The notes: generated by a model from the sequence alone, not told the origin. A stretch of DNA of 64,000 bases from Proteinivorax hydrogeniformans (GCF_040515995.1 NZ_CP159485.1:2769628-2833627), one strand, 5' to 3'. Counted from the stretch's first letter, positions 16,769 through 25,809 are shown. Numbers and translations are program-made.

Positions 16769-17095
16769 CTACTTTTGAATAAGAATCTCTATTTTTTCTA
16801 CAAACTCTACATTCACTAACTCTATTTTCTTATGTTTGCCACATTCCACCTCTAACCAACTTCCCTCTATACTTTTTATCATACCTTGTACATGGTTATC
16901 AAGAGTATATATTAAACACATACGACCTATATATTTTTCCATAATCTTATGACTCATCTTCATCCTCCTTTTTTTATTTTTTAAACGACGCAAAACAGCT
17001 CGTCTCTTCTTTTTTTTGTCGCTAGGTAGTATTATTAGCAACACTATTATTATCGGTAAGAAAGTAATGATAAATGATGGTTCCAGCCCATACAC
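16769..17095 (-). CDS. Small protein with optional membrane anchor, unknown function
   Basis: The frame is open from GTG 17095 for 108 codons: one membrane segment (residues 7-24), a very basic linker, then a compact beta-rich domain (GRMCLIYTLDNHVQGMIKSI and on). Inside it, an ideal AGGAGG is followed 6 bases later by ATG at 16957 (MSHKIMEKY), which would give just the 62-residue soluble domain. The GTG has only a G-run touching it. I think the short form is the main product, and the upstream part may be a separate start or chance. Function unknown; the domain resembles small Sm-like/beta-barrel proteins only in general pattern. Confidence 0.55.
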   Translation of the reverse strand: MYGLEPSFIITFLPIIIVLLIILPSDKKKKRRAVLRRLKNKKRRMKMSHKIMEKYIGRMCLIYTLDNHVQGMIKSIEGSWLEVECGKHKKIELVNVEFVEKIEILIQK

Positions 17096-17278
17096 CCCCC
17101 ACTAACTGTTGATCCTTGGTGTTTTTATCGAAACCTTCGCAGTCTGTTTTTTTATATTCTTTATAAGCATAGCAATGATTGAAAATCTTGGCAAGTATTA
17201 AAACTTTCGGTCAAAGCTCCTGCTAATTCTTTTGTTTTTTTTAGATAATAACTTAACCACATTTAAATTAAACATAAC

Positions 17279-17308
17279 AAAAAGACCTTTACTTAATAAT
17301 TAAAGGTC
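17279..17308 (-). terminator. Intrinsic terminator
   Basis: Minus strand GACCTTTA, 9-base loop, TAAAGGTC then TTTTT, 17 bases after the stop at 17325. Confidence 0.85.
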
Positions 17309-17324
17309 CATAAATATTTTAAAG

Positions 17325-17937
17325 CTATTTAATATAATCTTTTAAAAAATTACCGCGTTCATCTGTTTTTGATATAGACAGCTCTCCCTCTACGTCTATA
17401 TCCACGTAAAAAGCTTCTTTAAAACTATATACCCCTTTTGACTGCAACTGATCCTTAAGCCATTTTTTATCTATCTTTAGTTTCTGCAGATTTTCTTCAT
17501 AGATCACGCCATCTATAATTAGAGGTGTTCTTAGCCCTCTATATTTTTTGGCTATCAAAAATCCCCTCTTCCCTTAAAAACATTAGCACATTTTCTATAG
17601 AATATCTTAACTTTTCCATATTAGCCTTGATAAATCTTCCATCTTGTATGATTATAACCGGCTCAAAGGTAATCTTTTTACCAAACCTTCGGTTTTTTAC
17701 AGTAAAATAACTCATAAGATACTGTATAGCTATAAGCAATACCACTGCATATACTGTTGGCATGTGAGAGACTTTAGGGTCAGCTATATCTGCACCTACT
17801 ACACTTCCTAGAATGATTATAGTCAAAAAATCAAAAACCGGTAGCTCACCTATTTTTCTCCTCCCAGTTAGCAAAACTAGAATTAGCAACAATCCCATAA
17901 TAGTAGCTACTCTATAGGTGACTATTAAATAGTCCAT
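17325..17937 (-). pseudogene. DUF421 (YetF-type) membrane protein gene with frame break
   Basis: ATG 17937, behind TAGGAGG, begins a DUF421/YetF-type protein: three membrane helices, then the cytosolic part (FEPVIIIQDGRFIKANMEKL, SIENVLMFLREEGIFDSQKI) that stops at 17539. The rest of the family domain continues in another frame from 17558 (YRGLRTPLIIDGVIYEENL to the stop at 17325). Compared with typical members of about 230 residues, a middle strand segment seems to be missing at the junction. An internal deletion with a frame change is therefore more likely than a single-base error. Two separately made halves are possible, since a TTG overlaps the first stop. Confidence 0.65.
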
Positions 17938-18024
17938 AAAGTTTCCTCCTAAGAAGTTCTGTTTAATAACCTTATTATTCCAATACTGCTTAATAAAATT
18001 CAATCTATGCTTGATGTTTATCTC

Positions 18025-18063
18025 CAAAAAAAATAAAGCCTTGCTAAAAAACAAGGCTTTAGG
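18025..18063 (-). terminator. Intrinsic terminator
   Basis: Minus strand AAAGCCTTG, 8-base loop, CAAGGCTTTATTTTTTTT. It serves the DUF5694-type gene upstream. Confidence 0.88.
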
Positions 18064-18145
18064 TAGTAGACCAACTCGTATGGGGATATAGTTCTAAAGG
18101 CATATCCATTTAAGTTTACTGCTGATCCAAAGTTTGTTAGTTCAG

Positions 18146-18890
18146 CTACATCAGATAACTTTTTAGGCTCTCTATTTCAAACTCTCCACTATCCCTTGTA
18201 AACTGATGCAACAGTGGGATATGACCCGATCCGTAGATTACCAAAACTCTGTCTTGTTTTGATGTTACTATCCTTGAAAGATTAGCGAAAATAATTAAAT
18301 TCCGCTCATACCAGCCTTTCAACCAGTTAATACCTAGGTATTCTTCACCGTGTCCGATTTTACACATTTTCAAATAAATTTGATGATCTCGAGCAAGGAC
18401 TTCTTCATCATTTAAGTGTAGCAAAACTTCTCTTATTGTTTTTGTTTTTAGTAAATCCTCCATTTTTTCGTTTGAACTTGCTCCGTGTTTAATGATCTCA
18501 TCGTAGATATTCTTTTGATGTAGTTTTGCGTATTCGATAAATCTACCGTCCCCTGTTCCTTTATTCCAATCTATCGCATAAATTTCTTTATGCCCTAACT
18601 CAGCTGCAACCCTAAACCCTAGCTGTTCACCTTCACTTCTACTTAGCTTATATGTGTTATTTGTACTCTCTAAATTTAGTGTTTAACTCTTTTTGCTTAT
18701 CAGTAGATACCTCTAAAGCAACTTTAGTTGGTTTAAAATCTTTCAGTAAGTTGACAATCTCTTTAATTTCCATTTGCCTTTTTGGACTTAAAATATCATC
18801 AGCTTGTACATTAAACAAGTCTTGATTGGGACTATTCATATGAAAACTACCTAACAGAAGCAGCACTGGTTTGTTCCTTTTATTTGGCAT
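18146..18890 (-). pseudogene. DUF5694 (TraB/GumN-like) protein gene, frameshifted
   Basis: The first part (ATG 18890, RBS GGTGGGG) reads KPVLLLLGSFHMNSPNQDLF, KVALEVSTDKQKELNTKFREYK then stops at 18657. From about 18663 the homology continues in another frame (TYKLSRSEGEQLGFRVAAEL, YAIDWN, and on to VLVIYGSGHIPLLHQF, stop 18146). GSFHM and GSGHIPLL are the conserved N- and C-terminal histidine motifs of this metal-dependent family. A one- or two-base change near TACAAATAAC explains the break. Either the gene is dead or the base call is wrong there. Confidence 0.75.
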
Positions 18891-19055
18891 TATTCCCCAC
18901 CCTAATATACGACTTTGAGAAACAGTATATCCAAAAACATACTGTACATCAGTAACGATAAAAAAACATGTGAGTTTTAAGTCAATGCAATATATTTTTA
19001 TGTGATATGTCAGTGGTTGATACTTTACTAAATATTTATTAGTCCTTTAATTATG

Positions 19056-19313
19056 TTAATCCTTCCATTTTTCACATTGTTCTATTCTGAGTCCCTTATC
19101 TCCTTGTTCTTCATCATAAGAAAATTGCTTAAGTAAGTCACAGGGAAAAGTTCTACAGTCTCCACAATGATTTAGCTTTTTACTATCACAGCATGATTTG
19201 ACTGGACAACGCTCACCCCAAAAAGGCTTTTTTATATTTATACAACCTCTACAATCCAACTCCACTCTATAATTACATTTACTACACAAAATTCCACATC
19301 TTGATTCAATCAT
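19056..19313 (-). CDS. DUF3795 cysteine-rich protein
   Basis: 85 residues with 12 cysteines in paired motifs (CGILCSKC, CRGC, CPVKSCC, CGDCRTFPC), matching DUF3795, probably a zinc- or iron-sulfur-binding protein. GCxxC spacing and the closing LRIEQCEKW are typical. ATG at 19313 with GGTGGGG upstream. It is a single gene and its function is unknown; the count of cysteines makes a metal site very likely. Confidence 0.78.
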   Translation of the reverse strand: MIESRCGILCSKCNYRVELDCRGCINIKKPFWGERCPVKSCCDSKKLNHCGDCRTFPCDLLKQFSYDEEQGDKGLRIEQCEKWKD

Positions 19314-19501
19314 TTTATCCCCACCCTTTTTTAATTTGCCTCTTCCTTAATAATAACAAATACATAATCGTCACAACTAACCATCAACCACATTAATTTT
19401 TTTGACTGTTGTTAAGCCCCTCACTAAACTTTAGTTAATCTATTCTCTCTTAATACTCGAACTTATGCCACTGTTCTTATCTACACTTAACAAATTATTT
19501 T

Positions 19502-20371
19502 TCAGTAAGACTGTTTTACACTAAGCAAAGTAATGGTAACCAAGATGATTGCCATTCCAAGAAATTGAGTTATGGTTAACTCATTTCCAATAAGTAGAAC
19601 TCCGAATAAAGAAGCTGTCACCGGCTCTACCATGGCGACCATTGAAGCAGTTGTCGGTGCCGTCCTACGAAGGCCAATCACATAAAGTATAAATGAAATT
19701 CCAGCACCTAAAATCCCTAATACAAGAAACCACCATATGTCGCTTGACCTAACCACAGCAGCTACTTCATTATTGTCAGCAAAAAGAAAAAGGATAACGC
19801 AAAGTGTAAAAAAAGCGATGGTTAACGTAACCTGTGGTTTTCCGATAGATGAGGCCTTTTTAAACCCGAATATAAACAATGCATAGGAAAGGGCAGAAGC
19901 AAGCCCTGATACAGTTCCTAGAAAGCTCACTGAAATCGATTCGGTGTTATAAGCACCTGTAAGCAGGATAATCCCTATAAGTACACCAAAGATGCACCCC
20001 CATTTAAACCAAGTCGAACGTTCTATTAACAGTAAAAAGGAGATCAACAGGACGAACACAGGCGCAGTGTACATTAAAGTAGCAGCAACAGCAATGCTCG
20101 ATGCTTGGATACTTAAAAAATAAAAAGTAAAATTTCCTGCAATACCAACACCGGCCAATAGGGACCATATATACAAACGAGTAGAGAAAATCCAGTTTTC
20201 TCTATAACGAAAGAGAAACCACGTAAAAAAACATATAAATCCAAAAAGCCCTCGACAAAGTGAAATTACAATAGGATCCCAGCCCTTGCTCATTAAAATA
20301 TCGGCAATTCCCCCACTAACTCCCCAACATATAGCAGCTAGCATAACTAAGCCTATCCCTGCAAACCTCAT
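19502..20371 (-). CDS. EamA-family (DMT) transporter
   Basis: 289 residues with ten hydrophobic helices in two EamA repeats (about 5-140 and 150-285). Typical details are AAICWGVSGG in helix 1 and MVAMVEPVTASLFGVLLIGN in helix 9. Members export amino acids or other metabolites, or take up nucleosides; cargo cannot be assigned here. ATG at 20371 with AAAGGAGG 7 bases upstream. No operon partner. Confidence 0.88.
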   Translation of the reverse strand: MRFAGIGLVMLAAICWGVSGGIADILMSKGWDPIVISLCRGLFGFICFFTWFLFRYRENWIFSTRLYIWSLLAGVGIAGNFTFYFLSIQASSIAVAATLMYTAPVFVLLISFLLLIERSTWFKWGCIFGVLIGIILLTGAYNTESISVSFLGTVSGLASALSYALFIFGFKKASSIGKPQVTLTIAFFTLCVILFLFADNNEVAAVVRSSDIWWFLVLGILGAGISFILYVIGLRRTAPTTASMVAMVEPVTASLFGVLLIGNELTITQFLGMAIILVTITLLSVKQSY

Positions 20372-20856
20372 CGTGTGCCTCCTTTGTAACCTAACGTTTA
20401 ATCTATTAGCGTGTCAATTATTCTTAGCGCCCCATCCATTATATACAGTGCATTTACGGAGCTATCATGGAAACATTAAAAAGGTCCCTATATTTTTCTT
20501 CTTTATCTATTTAGCTAGACCTTCCTACTTTTTAGATTATTAATATTTTTGTTGATTATTACTTTTTGACGAAGAAACCTTTAGATGCAAAAAAGGAGTT
20601 ACCTACTTTAATTATTAACATTCTATTAACTATAGAAAGCAAAGAAGAGCTAACAATCAATTTCTTGTTAGCTCTTCCTTATCTTAACAAGTGGAGAAGC
20701 AGCGCTAATCTTAAATAGGAGAAAGGACATCTTTTCAGTCCATAAAATGTCTTTTAGTCTTCTTTTTAAACTATTTTAAGGTTACATACGAGCCCCTTCA
20801 TCCAGATGGTTTAATCTTAAATATGTTATTTTTTCCTTCTGATACAAAATCTATTT
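20372..20856. other. 485-base intergenic region with one perfect hairpin
   Basis: No gene found. At 20645-20676 a perfect 12-bp stem (AAGAGCTAACAA / TTGTTAGCTCTT, 8-base loop) occurs, with only weak T-tracts on either side. It might end transcription of the GNAT gene (stop 20857) but is 180 bases away. Confidence 0.5.
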
Positions 20857-21660
20857 TTAATTTTTTTCAACTTTATATTGGACTACTTTGCCACACTCTG
20901 TGTAGCCAACATCTTTGTAAACCTTGTTTGATGTTGGATTGCTTAGGTCGGTGAACAAAACTGGAGTTAAACCCTCTTCTAAAATCAACTTGCTTAAATC
21001 TGCAACCAGCTTGCTGGCATAACCTTTTTTTCTGTGAGCTAGTGGTGTATAGACATTGTTGATTCTTCCATGCCTTGGTGCACGATGTGCAATATTGGCC
21101 ATAGAAACTACCTCACCATCTACTTTAAGTGTGTATAGATTGCCAGACTGGATTAGTTTCTTTGCGCTTTCCATTTGGCTTTCCTTAGAAACATTTTTAG
21201 CAAATCCATCATAAATAAAGCCTCTATATAATTCTCCTATTATATCTAAATTGTCCATTGTAGGCAAAGTCAGTTCTCCTTGTGAGTGTTTAGGGTCTAT
21301 AACTTCTTTACACTGGTATGATTCCATTTCCATTACTACTTTGTACTGACATTTATACTTTTCAAAAAATAGGCTCATAAAGTAGGGCGTGGTTACAATG
21401 TTGAAACTCTCTTGTTTCTGAAAAATCTCATCAACCTTTTTAATCACTTCCGGTATATTTATTTTGGCCTTTGGGTTTATCCAAACCCACATTGGAAACT
21501 TTATATTTGATTGGGCTATTACTAAGTCGTTTTCTTGGGAGCGTAGCAAAAAAGCCCCTTCATCTTCGGATATTCTATGAACTAAATTGAACTGAACCTC
21601 ATAATCAGTAAAAGGCTTTTCATTAAGTACTTTTTCTTCCTTTGTAAATGGTAACAACAC
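20857..21660 (-). CDS. GNAT-family acetyltransferase
   Basis: 267 residues; the C-terminal third (about 150-265) carries the GNAT fold with the acetyl-CoA loop PLAHRKKGYASKLV (Q/RxxGxG/A type) and the closing FTDLSNPTSNKVYKDVGY. The N-terminal half is a degenerate second GNAT-like domain, a common architecture in Firmicutes proteins of this length. GTG 21660 is chosen since AGGAGGAG is 6 bases upstream; the longer frame runs through that ribosome site. Substrate unknown. Confidence 0.82.
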   Translation of the reverse strand: MLLPFTKEEKVLNEKPFTDYEVQFNLVHRISEDEGAFLLRSQENDLVIAQSNIKFPMWVWINPKAKINIPEVIKKVDEIFQKQESFNIVTTPYFMSLFFEKYKCQYKVVMEMESYQCKEVIDPKHSQGELTLPTMDNLDIIGELYRGFIYDGFAKNVSKESQMESAKKLIQSGNLYTLKVDGEVVSMANIAHRAPRHGRINNVYTPLAHRKKGYASKLVADLSKLILEEGLTPVLFTDLSNPTSNKVYKDVGYTECGKVVQYKVEKN

Positions 21661-21812
21661 GATTGCTCCTCCTAAAAGTTTAATTTTAAAATGTCTAATT
21701 GGGCTTATATTCACTAATATCGCTAATCATGCACATCAGCACCTTTATTATCTGAAAATATCCCTACAGTTATATTCACCCTACGACTAGAGATTCCTTT
21801 TCTTAAACACTA

Positions 21813-21849
21813 AAAAAGACTAACAATTAAACTTATTGTTAATCTTTTT
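21813..21849. terminator. Intrinsic terminator (usable on both strands)
   Basis: AAAAAGACTAACAAT pairs with ATTGTTAATCTTTTT over a 7-base loop. It lies between the nitroreductase-like and GNAT genes, next to the att-like repeat copy C. Confidence 0.85.
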
Positions 21850-21863
21850 ACTTTTATATGAAG

Positions 21864-21898
21864 TCAAAAATCCACCGTTACTTATGGTACGGTTCACC
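21864..21898. repeat. rlmH-3'-end repeat, copy C
   Basis: 35 bases matching the end of rlmH and its downstream flank (copy A, 25810-25844) with 2 differences. On the minus strand it still encodes the RlmH ending GEPYHK and stop. No rlmH sequence extends further to the right here. Confidence 0.85.
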
Positions 21899-22045
21899 GT
21901 AACGTGGATAATTGCGGCTTTTTAATGGCAAAAGAGTCAGATAACCTTCTTACTCCTATGAATTCTATTCAATCCAATTAGCAAAAGCATATTAAATTTA
22001 TACGAGGCGGTCTACCTATTCATATTGATATTGAATAAAAAAAGG

Positions 22046-22813
22046 TTACCCGTCTATTTGTTTTGTATATGCAGTAATTATATACTCATAATTTTTATTT
22101 GAAGACTTATTTTCTTTTTTAAATTCAATTTCTTTATCAAAATTATTTGCAGCAATTTTTAAATGACATAAAGCAATACCCATATCTATTGGAAGAAATT
22201 TTTTCATCAATGGGAAAAAAGTGTTCTTAACCAAACTCAATCTTTTACAATAAATTACCATTTCACTTTCTGTTCCTTCTATATACCATGGTTGATTATT
22301 GGTTGAAGATGGGGCTAACCTTACTGCTTCTATTAATTTTTCAGCACCATCAATTGAAGATATTTCATTTAATTCTTTTCTCTTATACTCTGAAGCGCTA
22401 TTTCTATGAATTTCTTCATTTGCTTTACCAAGAGCTAATGTAATTACATATTTTAAACCGTTTCTAGCATTAAGAGTTTCTTGAGGTTTTCCCATTCCCA
22501 ACCATAATGTTCCTACCCCTTCTTTCGATAAAAACAAGTCAAGTTGTTGTAAAAGATAACCAGCATTTAATAAATGACCTTCTTTTTCTTCAGAATAAAT
22601 TGCTATATAGTGTGGAGCTTTGATTGAAAAAATACCTCCTACTTCACCTTCTCCTAATATAGCAACTTCAGTTTTAATGTTTTCAAACAAAGGCTCTAGT
22701 TTACTAATTTGATATTTTAATTCTTCGATAACAGATTGTTCTAATGGCTCTTTAACAAATTTTCGTATAGATTTCCTTTTAAATATTACCGGATAAAGTT
22801 CTGAATTAATCAT
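22046..22813 (-). CDS. Nitroreductase-family protein (TM1586 type)
   Basis: 255 residues resembling the putative TM nitroreductase family: RKSIRKFVKEPL at the start (FMN phosphate-binding arginines) and the second-half motif AVRLAPSSTNNQPWYIEG, which is the typical flavin-contact signature. It should be a soluble FMN-dependent NAD(P)H oxidoreductase. ATG 22813 with GGGGGAATAAG upstream. It lies between repeat copies C and B, thus inside the possible island, and its codon use is more AT-rich than that of core genes. Confidence 0.8.
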   Translation of the reverse strand: MINSELYPVIFKRKSIRKFVKEPLEQSVIEELKYQISKLEPLFENIKTEVAILGEGEVGGIFSIKAPHYIAIYSEEKEGHLLNAGYLLQQLDLFLSKEGVGTLWLGMGKPQETLNARNGLKYVITLALGKANEEIHRNSASEYKRKELNEISSIDGAEKLIEAVRLAPSSTNNQPWYIEGTESEMVIYCKRLSLVKNTFFPLMKKFLPIDMGIALCHLKIAANNFDKEIEFKKENKSSNKNYEYIITAYTKQIDG

Positions 22814-23202
22814 ACTTATTCCCCCATTTTCTTAGGTTTACAATACAATTTATCTATATATAGTCATCCCTACCTTACTCATATTAAATATAGAGCATTA
22901 AAACTTCAGAACTATAGAGTGCAACCAATATTTAATGTTCTATAATAAATATATATGAAAGTGTACGAGTGTTTATTGCAACAATCGGCAAATAAGGGAT
23001 CACAAAAACTGTACCCCTTGGCACTTTAGCCTTATTATTATTATTTATTTAATTAAAATTAAACTAAATTTCGTACCCTCATCATTGCAGTAATCATTTC
23101 TGCACCACTTTTCTAAATGTTATAAATATTGTAACGCATATTAATATGCTTAGCAATATGGATTTTTACACGCAAATGAAACACTTCATGAACTATTATA
23201 TA
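22814..23202. other. Gene-free AT-rich region
   Basis: I see no convincing gene, terminator or RNA here; it is very AT-rich and precedes the decayed rlmH remnant. Confidence 0.6.
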
Positions 23203-23380
23203 CTAAAAATCCGGCGTTACTTATGGTACGGTTCTCCTTTATTGATCTTATACGCACGATAAATCTGCTCCAGTAGCACTACCCTCATCAGCTGATTGGG
23301 GGTTATGTCATGGGAGAAAAGCTCAGTTTATCTGAGCTCTTTACATACTACATATATAATAAATCATCTCCGTTTTAACT
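23203..23380 (-). pseudogene. Decayed rlmH/CxxH remnant including repeat copy B
   Basis: On the minus strand, bases 23217-23290 encode [20 protein letters not shown] and GEPYHK plus stop, closely matching the RlmH C-terminus. Upstream, after a stop codon and frame damage (REL*TELFSH), it joins at about 23336 to sequence that matches the start region of the CxxH gene, including its ribosome site region ATCTCCG. The start codon of that gene is lost. So it is a second copy of the rlmH-CxxH locus with most of both genes deleted. 23203-23237 is copy B of the 35-bp repeat (4-5 differences from A). Confidence 0.85.
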
Positions 23381-23417
23381 TTTTAGTTCTTTTGCAGCTA
23401 AACTAAGTAACTATCAC

Positions 23418-23468
23418 CCTTATTGCTGTGAAACATTCAATGCCTTATTGCTATGAACATTTATGAAG
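23418..23468. repeat. Imperfect 25-bp tandem repeat upstream of the phosphatase gene
   Basis: CCTTATTGCTGTGAAACATT (23418 on) recurs 25 bases later as CCTTATTGCTATGAACATTT. It lies about 150 bases before the phosphatase start and could be an operator, but does not fit the PhoP box pattern. Confidence 0.6.
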
Positions 23469-23531
23469 GTAGGAATTTGTTCGGTGGACATGGTTTTTTT
23501 GATTTTAGTAACAACAGTTTAATCCAGATAA

Positions 23532-23602
23532 TGCCTTTTTGTTTTTTAGTTCTGAGGCATATTATTTCTGCCAAGTCAGAAACTATATAAACAACAAAAT
23601 GC
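23532..23602 (+). promoter_or_regulatory. Long leader hairpin before the phosphatase gene
   Basis: TTTTTGTTTTTTAGTTCTGA pairs imperfectly with TCAGAAAC, TATATAAACAACAAAA, with an inner GGCA/TGCC stem. It ends 5 bases before the ribosome site GGAGG, so it would lie in the mRNA leader. Confidence 0.5.
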
Positions 23603-23619
23603 AAATGGAGGTAAGTTAA

Positions 23620-25068
23620 GTGAAGAAACTGTTAATTTGTTTGATTATAGTATTTTTGTTGGCTCTTCCTATAGGTTGTGGTCCGCAAGCGGGAGATTCA
23701 AACGATGGTGGCAATGGCGAACAACAAGGACAAGAGCAAGCCCAGGTACCGCAAAATGTAATCGTAATGATTGCTGATGGTATGGGCACAGGTCAATTGG
23801 AAATCGCCCGCCTTTTTGAACATGGCAAAGAGGGTGAGCTATTTATGGAAACACTTCCCCACTTAGCTCTTGCTAGAACATATTCTGCCGATTTTAAGGT
23901 TACCGACTCAGGAGCTGCCGGGACCGCTTTGGCTACAGGAAATAAAACAAACAATGGTATGATAGGTGTTGGACCTGATGGTGAGGAGTTAGTTAGTATC
24001 TTAGACGTTTTTCAAGAACAAGGCAAGACTGTAGGTGTTGTTTCCACTAACACCGTAACCGACGCTACTCCTGCTGCTTATGTTTCTAAAGTAGAGCATA
24101 GATCGGGGCAAGATGAAATAGCAAGACAAATTTTTGAAGGCCGATACCCTATAGCTTTAGGAGGTGGTGAGAATTTCTTTTTACCAGAAAATCAAGATGG
24201 TGAAGATTTGCTAGCCGCCTTTGAAGAAGAAGGTTATGAAATAGTCAAATCAAAAGATGAGCTAGCAAATGTTGAAACTAACGCTGATACAAAGGTGCTA
24301 GGTCTGTTCCACCCCTCTTTTATGAACTATGTCGCAGATAGAGAAGTGCTAGACAGCGAAGAGCCCTCGCTCCTTGAAATGAGTCAAAAAGCTATAGAGA
24401 TAGCTTCTCAAAATGAAGATGGTTTCTTTTTGATGCTTGAAGGTGCCAGAGTTGACCATGCTTCACACGCTGCTGACTTTGGTGGAATCTGGAGGGAAAT
24501 GATTGATTTCGATGTTGCAGTGGAATATGTAATAAACTGGGCTGAGGAACATGGTGATACACTTGTGGTAGTAAAGTCAGACCATGAAACAATGGGGGTT
24601 GCTGCAACGGAGGTTATGGATATAGATGCATTAAAGTCTATTGAGGTATCACCGGAATATATGGCACAACAAATGGAAATTGACCCGTCAACAAATAATT
24701 ACACAACTGAAAGTGTTCGCCAGGTCTTTGAAGAATATGCCAACATAAGGCTAAGTGATGAAGAAATAGCAGAGTTTCAGGACAATGTCTGGGATGGCGA
24801 TGATCCTGAAGGAAGACTGCACCTTGAGTACTTAGTTGGCTGGGAAATTGGAAGTATCATAGCTCACCATTATAACGCTGGGGTAATTCACAGAGATATA
24901 AGAGAAAAAAGCAAAAGCACAGGAGGACATACGGCAAATACTGTTCCTGTATTTGCATACGGTGTCGGTGCAGAAAACTTTGATGGCATGTTAAACAACA
25001 TAGAAATCCCTAAAATGATAGTTGAAATAGCTGGGTATGAGTTTAACCTGCCGCCGGAAGATAATTAA
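23620..25068 (+). CDS. Alkaline phosphatase, lipoprotein
   Basis: 482 residues. Signal peptide with lipobox ending PIGC (Cys20), then a Gly/Asn/Gln linker, then the alkaline phosphatase domain: metal ligand MIADGMGTGQ (Asp53), nucleophile TDSGAAGTALATG (Ser97), later LEGARVDHASHA, VKSDHET and STGGHTANTVPVF, which complete the two-zinc site. It should hydrolyse phosphate esters outside the membrane. GTG start at 23620, 8 bases after GGAGG. It is the only large plus-strand gene in this stretch and lies between repeat copies B and A. Leader hairpin and tandem repeat upstream may control it. Confidence 0.93.
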   Translation: MKKLLICLIIVFLLALPIGCGPQAGDSNDGGNGEQQGQEQAQVPQNVIVMIADGMGTGQLEIARLFEHGKEGELFMETLPHLALARTYSADFKVTDSGAAGTALATGNKTNNGMIGVGPDGEELVSILDVFQEQGKTVGVVSTNTVTDATPAAYVSKVEHRSGQDEIARQIFEGRYPIALGGGENFFLPENQDGEDLLAAFEEEGYEIVKSKDELANVETNADTKVLGLFHPSFMNYVADREVLDSEEPSLLEMSQKAIEIASQNEDGFFLMLEGARVDHASHAADFGGIWREMIDFDVAVEYVINWAEEHGDTLVVVKSDHETMGVAATEVMDIDALKSIEVSPEYMAQQMEIDPSTNNYTTESVRQVFEEYANIRLSDEEIAEFQDNVWDGDDPEGRLHLEYLVGWEIGSIIAHHYNAGVIHRDIREKSKSTGGHTANTVPVFAYGVGAENFDGMLNNIEIPKMIVEIAGYEFNLPPEDN

Positions 25069-25085
25069 TTAAGTATCCCTATATC

Positions 25086-25135
25086 AAAAAAAACATGAAA
25101 AAGAGTGCCTTTTAGGCGCTTTTTTTCATGTTTTT
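25086..25135. terminator. Bidirectional terminator
   Basis: AAAAACATGAAAAA pairs with TTTTTTTCATGTTTTT, with inner AGTGCC/GGCGCT. It ends both the phosphatase gene and the converging cyclase-like gene. Confidence 0.9.
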
Positions 25136-25748
25136 AAACCTTAGCTACAACCCGCACCGGTGACCCTTCAGCTTGTATTTTTAAAGGGAAAGCGATAATT
25201 TCAAAATCTGCAACCTCCACAAGCTTTGACAGATTTGTTAGATTTTCTATTATCAATATGTCATTTTGCAAAAGCTTCTTGTGTGCATTAAAAGGGGCAA
25301 TATCAGGGGACGGCAAGTCCACCCCTATCAGTTTTACTTTTGTTTCTACAAAAAAGTCTATAAGTTCATCTGTTAACACTGGATGTTCTAAAAAGTACTC
25401 TTCTTTTCTAAACTCTTTATCAAAGCCTGTATGCAACAGCACTATGTCGTCACTATTTACAGTATCTATGTACTTCTTTTTCAAGGTTATCTTTTTTTCA
25501 CCTCTAACATCCAAAAGCTTTCCCCTGCCGGCAAATTTTTCTACTGGATAATCACTAATTAACTTGTTACTATTTGTCAAATGGCTTGGGGCATCAACAT
25601 GTGTTCCTACATGCATACCAGTTTCCAAAATCGAATCGTTAAATTTATCTTTGCTCAAAAATTTATTGCGCAGCAGCTTTAAGCCATCATCATAGGGGTG
25701 ACAAGGCATATCATTTTCAATAACATGGGTTAAGTCTATATACAACAA
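25134..25748 (-). CDS. Cyclase family protein (KynB-like metal hydrolase)
   Basis: About 204 residues with the signature metal motif HVGTHVDAPSHL of the cyclase/kynurenine formamidase family, plus DLTHVIENDMPCHPYDD at the start and LHTGFDKEF, GVDLPSPD further on. These enzymes use Mn or Zn to hydrolyse amides or cyclic esters; the substrate is unknown. Starts are ambiguous (GTG 25754, TTG 25748, TTG 25745), with GGAGG best spaced to the TTGs. It lies between repeat copies B and A. Confidence 0.85.
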   Translation of the reverse strand: MLYIDLTHVIENDMPCHPYDDGLKLLRNKFLSKDKFNDSILETGMHVGTHVDAPSHLTNSNKLISDYPVEKFAGRGKLLDVRGEKKITLKKKYIDTVNSDDIVLLHTGFDKEFRKEEYFLEHPVLTDELIDFFVETKVKLIGVDLPSPDIAPFNAHKKLLQNDILIIENLTNLSKLVEVADFEIIAFPLKIQAEGSPVRVVAKV

Positions 25749-25809
25749 CCCCACCTCCTTTACTTTTGTCTAATATCTCCTGCCTTTATTTGCCTAGCAA
25801 CGTGTAACT

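Noticed and set aside
24392..24607. Minus-strand frame inside the alkaline phosphatase
   Set aside because: No ribosome site, and it lies wholly over well-conserved coding sequence.
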